Source: Rhyacophila brunnea
Taxonomy: Eukaryota; Arthropoda; Insecta; Trichoptera; Rhyacophilidae
Assembly (NCBI GenBank): GCA_022495005.1
Contig: JAGYXB010000796.1
Location: 353,257 to 417,256 of the forward strand
Direction of reading: 5' to 3'
Length of the DNA stretch: 64,000 bases
Shown one piece after another: positions 34,971 through 46,914 of this stretch (position 1 is the stretch's first letter; every line of letters starts with the position of its first letter). The notes beneath the pieces were generated by a model. It made no database searches. It was not told where the DNA came from and saw only the letters and a list, made by a program, of their open reading frames with translations. The translations under genes were made by a program, and so were the position numbers.

Positions 34971-37412
34971 AGGCGGCCACAGACGGACAGTTCTCGTAAC
35001 AGGTTGAACATGGCACAGACAATAACTGTTCAATAACTGTACGTTAAGGCGGCCATAGACGGTCAGTTTTCGTAGCAGTTTGAACATGGCACAGACAATA
35101 ACTGTTCAATAACTGTACGTTAGTGGACATACCACAGATCAGTTTAACTACCCCATTTAAATCTGTCGAACTGTCAACAGACGTGCCCATATACGTACAG
35201 TTATTGTCTGTGGCAGAGCAAGTGTCAAAAACTATGGAGGTTATGTTCGCGGAGATAATACACAGGGGTATTGTTTAAATTAGTTTTAGGTAGGGTATAC
35301 TTGAACGATGATACACGAATAATCTTTGAATTTATTATGGTTATAATTGTTTTTATTAGAAACAAATTGACATAAAATACACACCTATGACGTTGGTAAA
35401 ATAAATCATGATTTCGCTAGTGGATTGTGTATTTTATCGATTCACCGAAACAATATTATACACATTCGTGTAAATATAAAATATAATCTTTTCTTTTGAA
35501 TAAATTATTTCCTTTAATGGACAGTATTAATTAAGTAAGAAAACGGTAATATTTATAAAGGTATTGATTTTATATACAATAAATTTAAACATGCCACAAA
35601 ATTATATTTACATCAATCATCAGTATAATAATTAATTACTATGATATTATTAAAATATATACTTAGATCTTATTTAGATTTAGCGACATTGTCATTCACA
35701 ATTAGGTATATTAATTTATGTTGTGAACGTCTTAAATTAATAATTTGTAATATTCACTACATACAATAAATAAAATTAGTCTATATTTTCACAATAACTT
35801 AATATTTATAATGCTCTCTAAAATTTTAACATTTATATTATATTGTATAAAATAATATGTTTACATAAATAACTATTACTTTGTTTTACTCTCGTAAAAA
35901 TAAATAAAATTTAATATTTGCGATCTCCGCGTACATAATATTATTATATTTTTAATAATAAATGAATTTGTATTTTATAACAAGCAACACCAGCCGTAGT
36001 TGTATCGCGCGGTATATTCTACTTTACGTTACCGACATCTAATGTCACTCGAGAACTTTCGGCTAGTTGAAATTCCAACAGTTTTATAAAAACACGGGAG
36101 TGGGGGGTCGCTGGCAGTTTGAACATGGCACACATCTGAAAGGTCGAAAAGTGTCCGTCTATGGGCGCAGCAGATTATCTAGCAAAGATAACTGTATGGT
36201 TATTAACTGGCACCTGTTACGAGAACTGTCCGTCTGTGGCCGGCATTAGTGGCCACACCACAGATCAGTTTAACTATCCCATTTAAATCTGTCGAACTGT
36301 CAACAGACGTGCCCATATACGTACAGTTATTGTCTGTGGCAGAGCAAGTGTCAAAAACTATGGAGGTTATGTTCGCGGAGATATTACACAGGGGTATTGT
36401 TTCAATTAGTTTTAGGTAGAGTATACTTGAACGATATTGATGCACGAATAATTTTACTTTGAATTTATTATGGTTATAATTGTTTTTATTAGAAACAAAT
36501 TGACATAAAATACACACCAATGACGTTGGTAAAATAAATCATGATTTCGCTAGTGGATTGTGTATTTTATCGATTCACCGAAACAATATTATACACATTC
36601 GTGTAAATATAAAATATAATCTTTTCTTTTGAATAAATGATTCCCTTTAATGGACAGTATTAATTTAGTAAGAAAACGGTAATATTTATAAAGGTATTGA
36701 TTTTATATACAATAAATTTAAACATGCCACAAAATTATATTTACATCAATCATCAGTATAATAATTAATTAAGTACTATGGTATTATTAAAATATATACT
36801 TAAATTTTATTTAGATTTAGCGACATTGTCATTCACAATTAGGTATATTAATTTATGTTGTGAACGTCTTAAATTAATAATTTGTAATATTCACTACATA
36901 CAATAAATAAAATTTGAGTACTGAGTTATAAGTCTATATTTTCACAATAACTTAATATTTATAATGCTCTCTAAAATTTTAACATTTATATTATATTGTA
37001 TAAAATAATATGTTTACATATATAACTATAACTTTGTTTTTTTCTCGTAAAAATAAATAAAATATAATATTTGCGATCTCCGCGTACATAATATTATTAT
37101 ATTTTTAATAATAAATGAATTTATATTTTATAACAAGCAACACCAGCCGTAGTTGTATCGCGCGGTATATTCTACTACGTTACCAACATCTAATGTCACT
37201 CGAGAACTTTCGGCTAGTTGAAATTCCAACAGTTTTACAAAAACACGGGAGTGGGGGGTCGCTGGCAGTTTGAACCTGGCACACATCTGACAGGTCGAAA
37301 AGTGTCCGTCTATGGGCGCAGCAGATTATCTACCAAAGATAACTGTATGGCCGCCATTACGTATTAACTGGCATGTTCAACCTCTTCGAAAACTGTCCGT
37401 CTGTGGCCGCCT
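34971..37412. mobile_element. 2.4-kb composite TIR element inside the pogo gene
   Basis: Ends AGGCGGCCACAGACGGACAG and complement, with ATT on both sides (34968-34970 and 37413-37415). Joining the flanks at one ATT restores the psq-domain frame, which confirms the boundaries. Inside are two direct units 1126 bp apart (CCACAGATCAGTTTAAC at 35132 and 36258) and an internal terminus at about 36225-36245. A 76-bp tandem repeat sits at the left end (34971-35122). It looks like two tandem copies of one MITE. Confidence 0.85.
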
Positions 37413-38920
37413 ATTACTGGATAAGCTGAATGGAAAGCAATCCAGAAATGTTGGGTGCCCTACGCGTCTGACGGCAGAGGAAGAATCCAAAATAGTGAAA
37501 GTGCTTGTGGCTGCTGGAGATTTTGGCAGTCCTTTAACCGTTTTAGATTTGAGACTCATCGTTCATAGATATCTTCTTGGGAATGGCCGCGAATCTTTGT
37601 TCCAAGGAAAGATTCCAGGGATAAAGTGGGCACACAATTTTATTAAACGACACAGGGATACATTAACAACGTGAGCCACGCAAAATATTAAACGGTCGCA
37701 TGCTGAGAAGACATGCAGTGAAATGTCAATTTATTTTGATAATTTGAAAGTGTCTTTAGATAAAATCCCACCTGAAAACATATTAAATTATGATGAGACG
37801 AATCTCACCGATAATCCAGGTGCATCGAAATGTTTATTCAGGCGCGGGATTAAATACCCAGAGAGAGTGCTAAACTACACGAAAGGTTCAATATCGGCAA
37901 TGTTCGCTATTTCTGCAGATGGCGTATCATTACCCACATATTATGTTGTGTATAAGGCGGAATGTCTGTGGGGTCAGTGGTGTATCAACGGGCCTAAAGG
38001 TGCAAGATTTAATCGAACGAAATCAGGGTGGTTCGATACTGCCATATTTGAGGATTGGTTTAGATCAATAGTTCTTCCTTGGGAGAGAAAAAAATCTGGT
38101 CCCAATCTATTGATCGGCGATAATCTCGCATCTCACGTCAATACGCACATAATTGATGCATGCGAACATAACGAAATCAGATTTGTTTTCCTTCCGCCAA
38201 ATTCGACACACATCACTCAACCACTTGACGTCTGTTTTTTGGACCGATGAAGAAACAGTGGCGAAGAATATTACTGGAATATAAAACCAAAAATCCATCG
38301 GAAAGTTCAATGAACAAATCTCACTTCCCTGATTTATTAAAGGAGTTGATAGAAGTTTCTCAAAAAAGGGAAAATATTATCAGTGCTTTTTCCAGTACTG
38401 GAATTTGCCCTGAAAAGGTTTTGAAAAAACTGCTGACTCACACGGAATGAACTTCTTTTGGAGTTGATACAGGTCTATTAGACTATTTAAAAGAAAATCG
38501 ATCCCAAAATCCAATGAAAAAGGTACGCAATAAAAAATTAAATGTGGAACCTGGGACCTCCATATGCTCCGACGATTTTGGTTGGCACACCGTGCAACTA
38601 AATAGTCGTATAGAAAAAAAACATGTTGACATTACGAAGAGAACCAGCAATCATTGCACCTAATAATTTACCTATTGAAAAATGTCAACTTGTTCCTTCC
38701 TTAGCATCTAGCCCGTGTTGTCCAAGCGAAAAGGACAGTCGTGTAATTATCACTTCGAACTCTTTAATATCTGTTGCAAATCCTTCATAAGAAGACAACG
38801 GCAACTCATCAGAAAATGGGTGCAAAGATGGACATAACACTGAAACTGTAGAGAAAATTGAAGTGCAAATCGAGTCATTTTAAGTGAGAACTGTTTCCGG
38901 ACCAAATCTTTAACTCATTA

Positions 38921-39113
38921 GTGGCACAGGTGTTCACATGGACACATCAATTTTGTTGATGGTGTGACATGAATTTTTATTTGTTTTAAAAATTGTTTAT
39001 TTACATTTTTTATGTATCTGTAATATAACAGAGAATGAATAGTGAAAATAAAATTTTCATATCATTTTTAAGTTTTGAGATAATAGCCGTGTCCATATGG
39101 ACACGCGTGACAC
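38921..39113. mobile_element. 193-bp MITE with GTGTCCATATGGACAC end (a)
   Basis: Left end GTGGCACAGGTGTTCACATG and right end CCATATGGACACGCGTGACAC are inverted repeats of one family. TTA lies on both sides (38918-38920 and 39114-39116). No coding content. Confidence 0.65.
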
Positions 39114-39790
39114 TTATGTTATCATATTTTTTTTGATTCTATGGTTTATTAGTAGAATTATTATGATAGTTTTCAATACACATTACACACAAGCTAATAT
39201 TGCATTTTCTTCAAATGTTTCTTTTTCTTTCAAAAAATCGGTCACAGCGTCGATTTTTTCTATTTTTTTGAATAAAATAATTTAACCCAATAAATTATAT
39301 ATCTGCTAGAACCATTGATTTTGATGTACATAGTTTTGAATATCCATGCTACCAAGATCCATCAGCGTTCTTATTTTCCACATTTTTCCCGTAAAATTGA
39401 TATTTTGTCCAGCTAGGTGTAATTGCGTGTAGAATCTCCAGTTGCAGTATAAAATGTCATATTGGTCTATCTATGTTCTTGCATTCCTAGATTTCACTTG
39501 TGTATCTGCTTATAATCGTCTATGATTTAAATTATCGATTGTTCCACCACCATCCTCATCTGTTAAAACCACAGGATTTGGTCGGTGGTGAGATAAATAA
39601 TAATATTATATTCGTTGACATTATCATCATCACTAGCTTCATAAAGTGCATCCAATGCATTGTTTACCAGCATTTCTCTTTCTTTAATCTTGGACATATC
39701 CCAGAAACTAAATAATTTGACAAAATTAGAATAATATATTTTATAAAAAATATAGTGATAACAAATCATAATTAAAATTTGTAGTGTTAA
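39114..39790. other. Sequence between the two MITEs
   Basis: AT-rich. On the minus strand (39563-39697) there is a short ORF beginning MSKIKEREMLVNNALDAL with an Asp-rich SDDDN stretch; the family is not recognised. An alternative reading is that 38921-40184 is one larger element and this ORF is its remnant N-terminus. Confidence 0.35.
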
Positions 39791-40184
39791 GTGGCACGCG
39801 TGTCCATATGGACACGCATTAATTGATTATGCAATAACACCACATAAACAAAAATAGCTCCATTTCTAATTACATATAATGAAACTGCACACGTTTATAA
39901 TGCATTCAATGACAGAAATATTATTCTTTGAAACAATATAATCAGAAAACCACGGTTACCTTTAACATAAGTCCATCTTTTTGTGATTATAAAATGAATG
40001 GCCACTTTGACACTTGATATTAATTTTATTATGTCAGCTAGATCATTCAAATGACGAACAATTGAAGCAGTGTACTTATTTCAACTGACTAACGTTTATA
40101 AACCAAATTGTTATTTTAAAATGACAATTAGGCAAAGTAAACTGTACTACAATAATTGCGTGTCCATATGGACACGGGTGACAC
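39791..40184. mobile_element. 394-bp MITE with GTGTCCATATGGACAC ends (b)
   Basis: Left GTGGCACGCGTGTCCATATG and right CCATATGGACACGGGTGACAC. TAA on both sides (39788-39790 and 40185-40187). Same family as the 193-bp copy. Confidence 0.68.
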
Positions 40185-40352
40185 TAACGTGAGCAATTGG
40201 GTCTGGCACTAAAGAGTGGCACAAAGGCAAAGGACAGTTTTTGTGGCCTAACGTAGCAGATATTTCAGATGTTTATATCACGGATGTTGAAAAAGTGTTA
40301 GAAATGCCAAAAAATGGCCGACGAGGTGTGTTAGTTTTAAATTTAGTGGTTT

Positions 40353-42749
40353 AAATTTTGATAAATATTGCATTTTTTAAATTTTCTTCCTAGTATAAGA
40401 ATCATAATAATTTATGTACCTGACATTCTAAATTATAAATATATCAGTGTTCTAATTTATTGTGTTCATATGTTTTTCTCAATCCGTTGTCATGTAGGTA
40501 TAAGAATAAGATAATGTTATTTTGTGTTTTCTTGTATTTTTATGACTAAAACTAAAAGCCATATACCTACCTATTATTTGACTATATTTTTGTCGTATTA
40601 TTTCTCTTGTTAATTGTGTGTTTTTATTTCTATCGATTTTAGAACACTAGGTATATTGTTTTGTTTTGCCATAACTGTTTTACAATTTTTTCTTATTTTA
40701 TTATGCATTTGTATTATTTTATATTCAATTGTATTTCTATTGCTTTTAAACTTAAATCATTCAACTGTATTTTTTTGACATATATGTTTTCATAAGTTTT
40801 ACTATTCCCTCTTATGTGCTCATGTTATTTTGTGTTCTTTTGTATTTCTATTGTTTTTTTAAATTAAACCATTCTATTGTATTTTTTAATCATACCTATA
40901 TTTTCATACATTTTACTATTCTCTATTATATATGCTCGTGTTATTTTGTGTTCAATGGTATTTCTATATTTTTTAAACTTAATCCATTCTACTGTTTTTT
41001 TATGATACCTATGTTTTCATACATTATACCTACTACTCTCTCCGTGTTTATTGTATTATTTTGTATTTCGGTCAAACTGTATTTTCTGTAAACTATTTTA
41101 TAAAAATAAATTATACTACCGTGTAATTATGATAGATGTGTTTTTTTAATTTTTATGGTTTTTAGACAAAAAAACTACTCATCACTTTGAATCACCGGTT
41201 AACATTTTTTCTCATATTTCCTTTATTAAAAATTAACCATCTAAATTAATACATAAAAATGATACTATAATGCTTTGGGTTTTGGCAGCCAGCCTAAATT
41301 GGTAGGTTGTAAGAAACAGTCATTGAAGTGATTCCTATCTTCGCCAACGTAGATATTTCTTCAAAATATGTCAAATTGTCTCTAGCATAAGACCTAAATT
41401 TGCTTAACGTCATTTTTAATAGATTTCGTAAGTATCCATACACAATAATTTTGTGCTGGACCTACTAAAACGCATTAGGCGTTTTACTTACAGTAAAAAA
41501 AATATTGTTGGATTATTATTACCTACACTAAAATCCTTCCTAAAACAAAAAAAAATTTAAATATAGATAAAAAAGACAAAACAACATTGATATTTCTTCA
41601 TAGAGCAGCTCGATCATGGTTTAGTAAGGAATTATTATAAAATAGGTAATATATTTCCCTTATTAACTTTCCTCTAGTGTGCCGAAATAAACACCTGAGT
41701 TTTTTCTTCGTGGTACTCGTAGCTTTGATTATAAGACCCGGGCGTTGAACATATTAATTTTAAACCCACCAGTTTAGTGGATTTTAACGGAAATCAGATT
41801 GATATTTTCGTTATCAATTAAATAATTAATATTGCATTTAGATCTACAACACTTGCAATCTTTTAAATTCAGCATCTCTTAAATAGTAGGTACTTAAAAT
41901 AATGCCTTCTGAATCATTCTTACGGTACTGGGTCTATAGGTATAAGTTGTGAACTAATATAATAATTATATAATATGTACGATGTGAGTCAACAACTGAT
42001 CAGATTCCCACAGTAATAATGTTTTATCGTCAATATTGCAAGGGATGTTTTTAAATCATTAAATAAGGGATACCAATTAGATTAAGTACCTATTATAAGT
42101 TAAATAAAATAAGATAAATCTGTTAGTTACTTATTTTAAAATAATTATAGCAGCCTGGTTAACCCGTGTTATAACACTAAGTATAGTTTTAACCAGTTTT
42201 TTTTCAGATCATCAAAATCGTGTATGTTCGATCCAGCTATCTCTATTAGGTACAATATATCAGTGCTCGTATGCTTTGGTTACCATTATTGTAATATACC
42301 TACACTTACCACCTCAGATTAAAGAACTTACCACCGTATTTATTTAATCTATGACTACCACCTAAAATTATTATATTTATTTGTCCGCACTGAACACGTG
42401 AACACTGAACGATTCAATTTATGTTGCTTGTCCTTACCTACTCTCATTAGTCAGTATTATTGCCACGGTGATGAATGATGAAATGATGATAAAACAGAAC
42501 AATAATTTATTATTATGATAGTAATAAATTTTTATTGGAGGATTTCTATTTTTTTTAAACAAATTTACAAACAAGAATTAACTAGAGTTCTCTACATAGT
42601 ATGTATTATTTCTATTATTTTTAAAGTCGCAAGTTACAACGTATGTAATTGTAACACAATAGAAACGTCCCATAAAAATAATATAATTGCGGTAGGCTAT
42701 TCATTAGTTTCTAGTTCCCAAAAACATTTTTGTAGGAAAATGGCATAAT
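40353..42749. other. Long AT-rich stretch with weak tandem repeats
   Basis: No gene seen. Between about 40650 and 41090, diverged units of about 120 bp share TTTTCATACATTTTACTATT and CATGTTATTTTGTGTTC. Pogo 3' sequence probably ends in this region. The remainder shows nothing identifiable. Confidence 0.45.
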
Positions 42750-43412
42750 CATAGACCATAGATACATCTAGACGCCACCCGTTGCATTGCTAAATGAAGC
42801 TGCGTGCCGTGCGTTTGGTTTGTGGGCGAGCGAACGCATTCGTCTACAAATGTTCGAGACCATAGACCATTTCGCTAGTGCTCGTCCAAAGTGCTCGCAC
42901 TAGACGCTCAGAATTAAAATATAATTTTCTATTTTTTTACGTTATATAGTATTTTTAAGCAATCAAAATGCAACCATTAGGTAAAGATATCCATAATTTA
43001 AGTTATTTTAATGAAACACTAGGTCACTGATATTAAAATATATAATAATATACAAATAAATTATCACGAACATGCATCAACTGACCTATGAAACGTAATA
43101 CCATCTTCTTACTTATCAGTACGGCTACCATATTTTAATACAACACACAGAACCATCTTTCCTACTTAATTAACTAAAAATATTTACCACTGACTTTATA
43201 TTTAACACAAAGAAATAGCAATTTTAGCAACACGAGCTCGCAGGCTATCGACGCTACGTGAAGCGATTCACCACGATTTTCCGGTGATACTTTTGGAAAC
43301 TAACTCACACATATGTAAACCTTTTATCTTACTCTAGCGCGTGTCGCAGACATTATAAGGGTGCCGAATACTTTCTCACTCGCACTCATGCATCGTTTTT
43401 GTTCAGGCCTTG
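42750..43412 (-). mobile_element. P-like (THAP) element copy 2, 663 bp
   Basis: Perfect 8-bp duplication GGCATAAT at 42742-42749 and 43413-43420. Inverted relative to copy 1 (22393-23052) and similar along its whole length. The THAP exon (about 43071-43105, minus) has lost a Cys and gained a stop. Having two independently flanked copies fixes the element ends. Confidence 0.88.
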
Positions 43413-43800
43413 GGCATAATGGTGCATTCATTCATTATTCATTGTAAAAATAGGGGTGCGACACGTCATAAATATTTTTTTACACGAGTCAATTGTTGAA
43501 ATGACATTGAATCATAAAACCCTGTTTCCACTGTATTGTCGATCTTAAATGCTTATCGGAGTGAATTCTTACTGTTTTAGTAGATTTACACAAAGTAACT
43601 ACTACCTTATTAATTAAACCTTCATTATTTTTATAAATATCCACTCATTTTTCTCATAATTTATGCATTGCAATGATATTAGAATCGATACGAAATAACA
43701 TTTCAGATAAGTGTGCAGGGTTTTTTGTATGTATAACTACCAAACTACTTAAACTAGAATAAATTATCGATAACATAAAGCGATGATGGGTCAATGAAAA
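43413..43800. other. Spacer
   Basis: AT-rich, nothing recognised. Confidence 0.3.
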
Positions 43801-44368
43801 ATGGGATCAGCCTCAGGAAATAAAAACTAGAATTGAGATCGCAAGGAGCGTCTTTCTCAAAATGAGACGCCTCCTTAGCAATCGAGATCTTAACCTAGGT
43901 CTGAAACTGCGTATGGTACGTTGTTATGTTCTCTCAATTCTTTTCTATGGTATGGAAGTATGGACGCTAAACCAAGAGATGTCACGGACACCTGAAGCTT
44001 TCGAGATGTGGCTGTATAGACGCATCCTCAAAATTCCTTGGACTGACCGGATGACAAATGTTGAAGTTCTCAATCGAATGGGGAAGAACCGAGAAATTCT
44101 ACGTAGTATCAAAACCAGGAAACTACAGTACCTCGGCCACATTATGAGAGGACAAAAATACAGCATTCCCCAACTTGTCATTCAAGGGAAGATCAATGGG
44201 AAGCATAGCAGAGGACGGCGCCGCATTTCGTGGCTTAATAACCTCCATGATTGGTACGAGTGCAGCTCCACTGAAATATTCCGGGTAGCAGACGATAAAG
44301 ATAAGATCGCCTTGATGGTGGCCGACCTCCACTAGGGGATTCCACAATAAGAAGAAGAATGTGATAAC
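43800..44368 (+). pseudogene. Jockey-type LINE ORF2 C-terminus and 3' end
   Basis: About 157 open codons from 43862 hold the familiar end of a non-LTR ORF2: MVRCYVLSILFYGMEVWTL, EMWLYRRILKIPWTDR, RKLQYLGHIMRG and RRRISWLNNLHDW. A short 3' part ends in AATAAGAAGAAGAATG. 5'-truncated; the RT active site is not included. Confidence 0.85.
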
Positions 44369-44455
44369 TGAGCATGTTTCAATGAACGTAAAAGTTATAT
44401 AATATATCTTGACTTGATATTTGAAAAAGCAACACGACGTTCTCGGTCAAGACCC

Positions 44456-45034
44456 TCAAGCAAGACTGCTAATTATTTTAACTTGAGTTGAAAAACTTTG
44501 CTCACCTAGATATGTCATAGGAAATGAGAGCTGAACTGCGATAGCCTTGTCGGAAATCCGAGGATATTCTATATTAACCGAAATCCAGAAAATAGCCAAT
44601 GGAACATCGGCGAAGGTCAGTTTTAGCGTCCCGTCGTTTCTCAATCCAACCAATTCCCCTCGAATTTATAGGGAAAGCGCTTCTATAGAATTTTCAGCAT
44701 TGGTTGCAAACGGGTTTTGAATCCAGTCATATTGATTGCATGAAAGTAATGATTAAATTTATTTTGCAGTAAGTTAAATGTTTTTGAGACGGATCCAAAA
44801 GTAATATTATTGTTTGTTTTCAATGGTGGTCTGGTAGGCCCTTTGCTACATTTGTAGAGATCCTCGTCTTAACTCCTTCTACTTTATCAGAGCACGTCAA
44901 TATATTTAATTCTGACCTTGCATTGTTTTATCTACGAAAATTTGGCTATTAAGTAAGTATTTGTATTTTTTTTGGGCAATGCGTTGCGGCACATCTAGCA
45001 TCGTCTCACGGCACACCGGTTGCGGAGCACTGCT
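44456..45034 (-). pseudogene. hAT (ZBED/GTF2IRD2-type) transposase C-terminus and TIR
   Basis: On the minus strand the end of a hAT transposase: ENSIEAL, a stop, then LVGLRNDGTLKLTFADVPLAIFWIS and FPMTYLGEQSFSTQ. The upstream TIR starts near 45034 as CAGTGCTCCGCAACCGGTGTG with GTGCCGCAAC repeats. The element is a deletion derivative and its far end was not located. It appears to have landed in zinc-finger paralogue C. Confidence 0.7.
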
Positions 45035-45040
45035 TTAGAC

Positions 45041-45590
45041 TGTATACACTTAAAACTGCATTGATCACACTTGAAAGACTTTTCACCAGAATGAATCATT
45101 TTATGTGATCTCAAATTATTATCAGATCGTGCACTAGAAAAATTAAATTGGTCACATTTAAACGGGTTTTCACCTGTAGAGTCATTTTGTGTGATTTTAA
45201 CTTACCATACTGTATGGATAAGTAGTTAAATTCTTCGCATTTAAATAATGGCTGTACACTTGATTGTTTTATTTTCGCCAATGATTTAATATGCCACGCT
45301 TTGTGTAGATTCAATAAGTGAAGATGCAAACAAAGCAGAACAAAATACTGCACACAAAATTCTCGTTTACAATTGGTGTTTTTTGTAATATTCTTACAGT
45401 CTTTGACAATTCATGATTTGCAGAGATGGATTGGCTGGTGTGTATATTTGTTGGAATATGATAATATTCTTCGACTTCTTTTTTAATTCTTCCTCAATCT
45501 GAAAATCATCACCAAGTACTTGTCCTTGTGACATCGTCCTTTCCGACACGAGACTCGCGACATTCGCCATCACAATGCTCATCCCGGTCC
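45041..45590 (-). pseudogene. C2H2 zinc-finger paralogue C
   Basis: Minus-strand relic of the same family as gene A. A linker exon (45394-45582) has VASLVSERTMSQGQVLGDDF, parallel to A's VGLPERMLEVQEPYDEIQID. Finger remnants follow: LLNLHKAWH, FKCEEFNYLSIQYGKLKSHK, then after a frameshift a NPFKCDQFNF-type and a KSFKCDQC-type finger. Several Cys/His are lost. Third member of the local family, opposite strand to A and B. Confidence 0.65.
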
Positions 45591-45624
45591 CTAAAATAAT
45601 ACAAAAGCTTGATGATTGAATTGA

Positions 45625-45911
45625 ATGTCGTTTTTTTAACTCGTGCGTGCTACCTGTACTTTTATATGGCTGTGAGACATGGCATCTTACTAAACTTCAA
45701 AGTTATCGGCTTTTGAGCTTTGAGAATCGTAGTTCCTCCGAATCTTAGGGGTACTTTTGTACTGCACCTGAAGCGGTGCTACAAATTAAAGCGAACTAAG
45801 CGCTGCAGGTCTGGCATGGCGGGAGACGCGGGAGTTGGCAATGGATCGAGGGCGAGTGGCGTGAACTTGTGTATGCCCAATACCTCAATGCTGGGTCGTT
45901 ACAGGGTTTAA
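45625..45911 (+). pseudogene. LINE ORF2 C-terminal relic
   Basis: VLPVLLYGCETWHLTKLQSY followed by RLLSFENRS matches the 'LLYGCETW' region of Jockey/RTE ORF2. Frames change after 45720. Too short to place in a clade. Confidence 0.65.
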
Positions 45912-46197
45912 AAAGAATAATTATTGAATGTATGATAGAAAAACCCTCTCTGGATAACTTCATCACAACCATCTGGGACACTGTTTGAAACAATTGAAGA
46001 ATAACTATGTCTTTTTGGTTTTGTAATAAAATGCAAAATCTTCATTTGGCTGCTCCTAAACAGAAAAAAAATCTATTTCGCAACAAAAGTGGAATGTATA
46101 ATTATTACCTTGTAAGAAGTGTTTATTAATTTGCCATCGCGAAGATTTACTAAATTTATTGACTAGCCACCTCAACAATAACTGTTTTGTATATTAA

Positions 46198-46910
46198 GGG
46201 CCCACATGCCCAACGTAGGTCAAAATGAAGATTTTTGGTATTTTCAGAGCAGAACATGATCTTACTCCCTACTTCATTTATCGTTGTCAATTTACGGCTA
46301 CGGCCGTATGTTGTAGCTTAACTACCGGGAAATGCCAATAGAAATGGCGTATTTCAAAAAAATACTACCTTATTCTTAAGACAATAATTATTATAAAACA
46401 GTCATTATTCGTAGGTTATTTATCACATTTGCATGGTCAAAGACATAGCTTATAATCAGTATCTTTAGAATTATCTTCAAATTTGTTAATCGTACCCATT
46501 TTTTTAATAATAAAATGCCCAATTCTTGTCAAATTTGGGATCACAGAGATTATAAATATATTTTTATCGTGAATATTTCACTATATAAAGTTAACATTAA
46601 TTTTACTTATGGTTTTATAAATGCGTTTAAAAATTAATAAATCTAAAAAATCTCAACACCACTGCACATGGATGCACTGATATATGACTATATTCTAAAA
46701 CATTAGATCGAGAGGTTTAAAAGAATACTTACTATTTTATGTAATAAAAATACTTTATGCAGTGATCAAAATGTTTAAAATAAATATTAAGGATAATAAG
46801 GCTTCAAAATTATATAAATAGATTATCTACAATGTTTGAGGAATGCCCAGGATTATGCTCTGAAAATACCATAAAAACTCCATTTTGACCTACGTGGCGC
46901 ACGTGGGCCC
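46198..46910. mobile_element. TTAA-flanked (piggyBac-like) MITE, 713 bp
   Basis: TTAA at 46194-46197 and 46911-46914. TIRs start GGGCCCACATGCCC and GGGCCCACGTGCGC and continue through CGTAGGTCAAAATG and GGTATTTTCAGAGCA. No transposase. A diverged copy starts at 62227. TTAA plus GGG-start TIR suggests piggyBac; kolobok-like elements also use TTAA. Confidence 0.78.
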
Positions 46911-46914
46911 TTAA

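Larger units (their letters stand above)
34808..40352 (+). pseudogene. Pogo/Tigger-like transposase, split by three insertions
   Basis: Tc1-mariner-superfamily transposase in pieces. At 34808-34970 a psq-type helix-turn-helix (KKRNYTTQHSKEMLENAL, then EKQFGIPRRTL) with a frameshift in an A-run. At 37416-37674 the second helix-turn-helix (LLDKLNGKQS, then AAGDFGSPLT), ended by a TGA at 37672. At 37723-38250 the DDE domain: NYDETNLTDNPG, LIGDNLASH and PPNSTHITQPLDV, the three acidic sites. A missing T near 38237 shifts the frame into 38247-38450. The C-terminus reappears at about 40210-40352 (QFLWPNVADISDVYITD). Insertions: 34971-37412, 38921-39113 and 39791-40184. Dead, but all three catalytic Asp remain. 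Confidence 0.85.
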
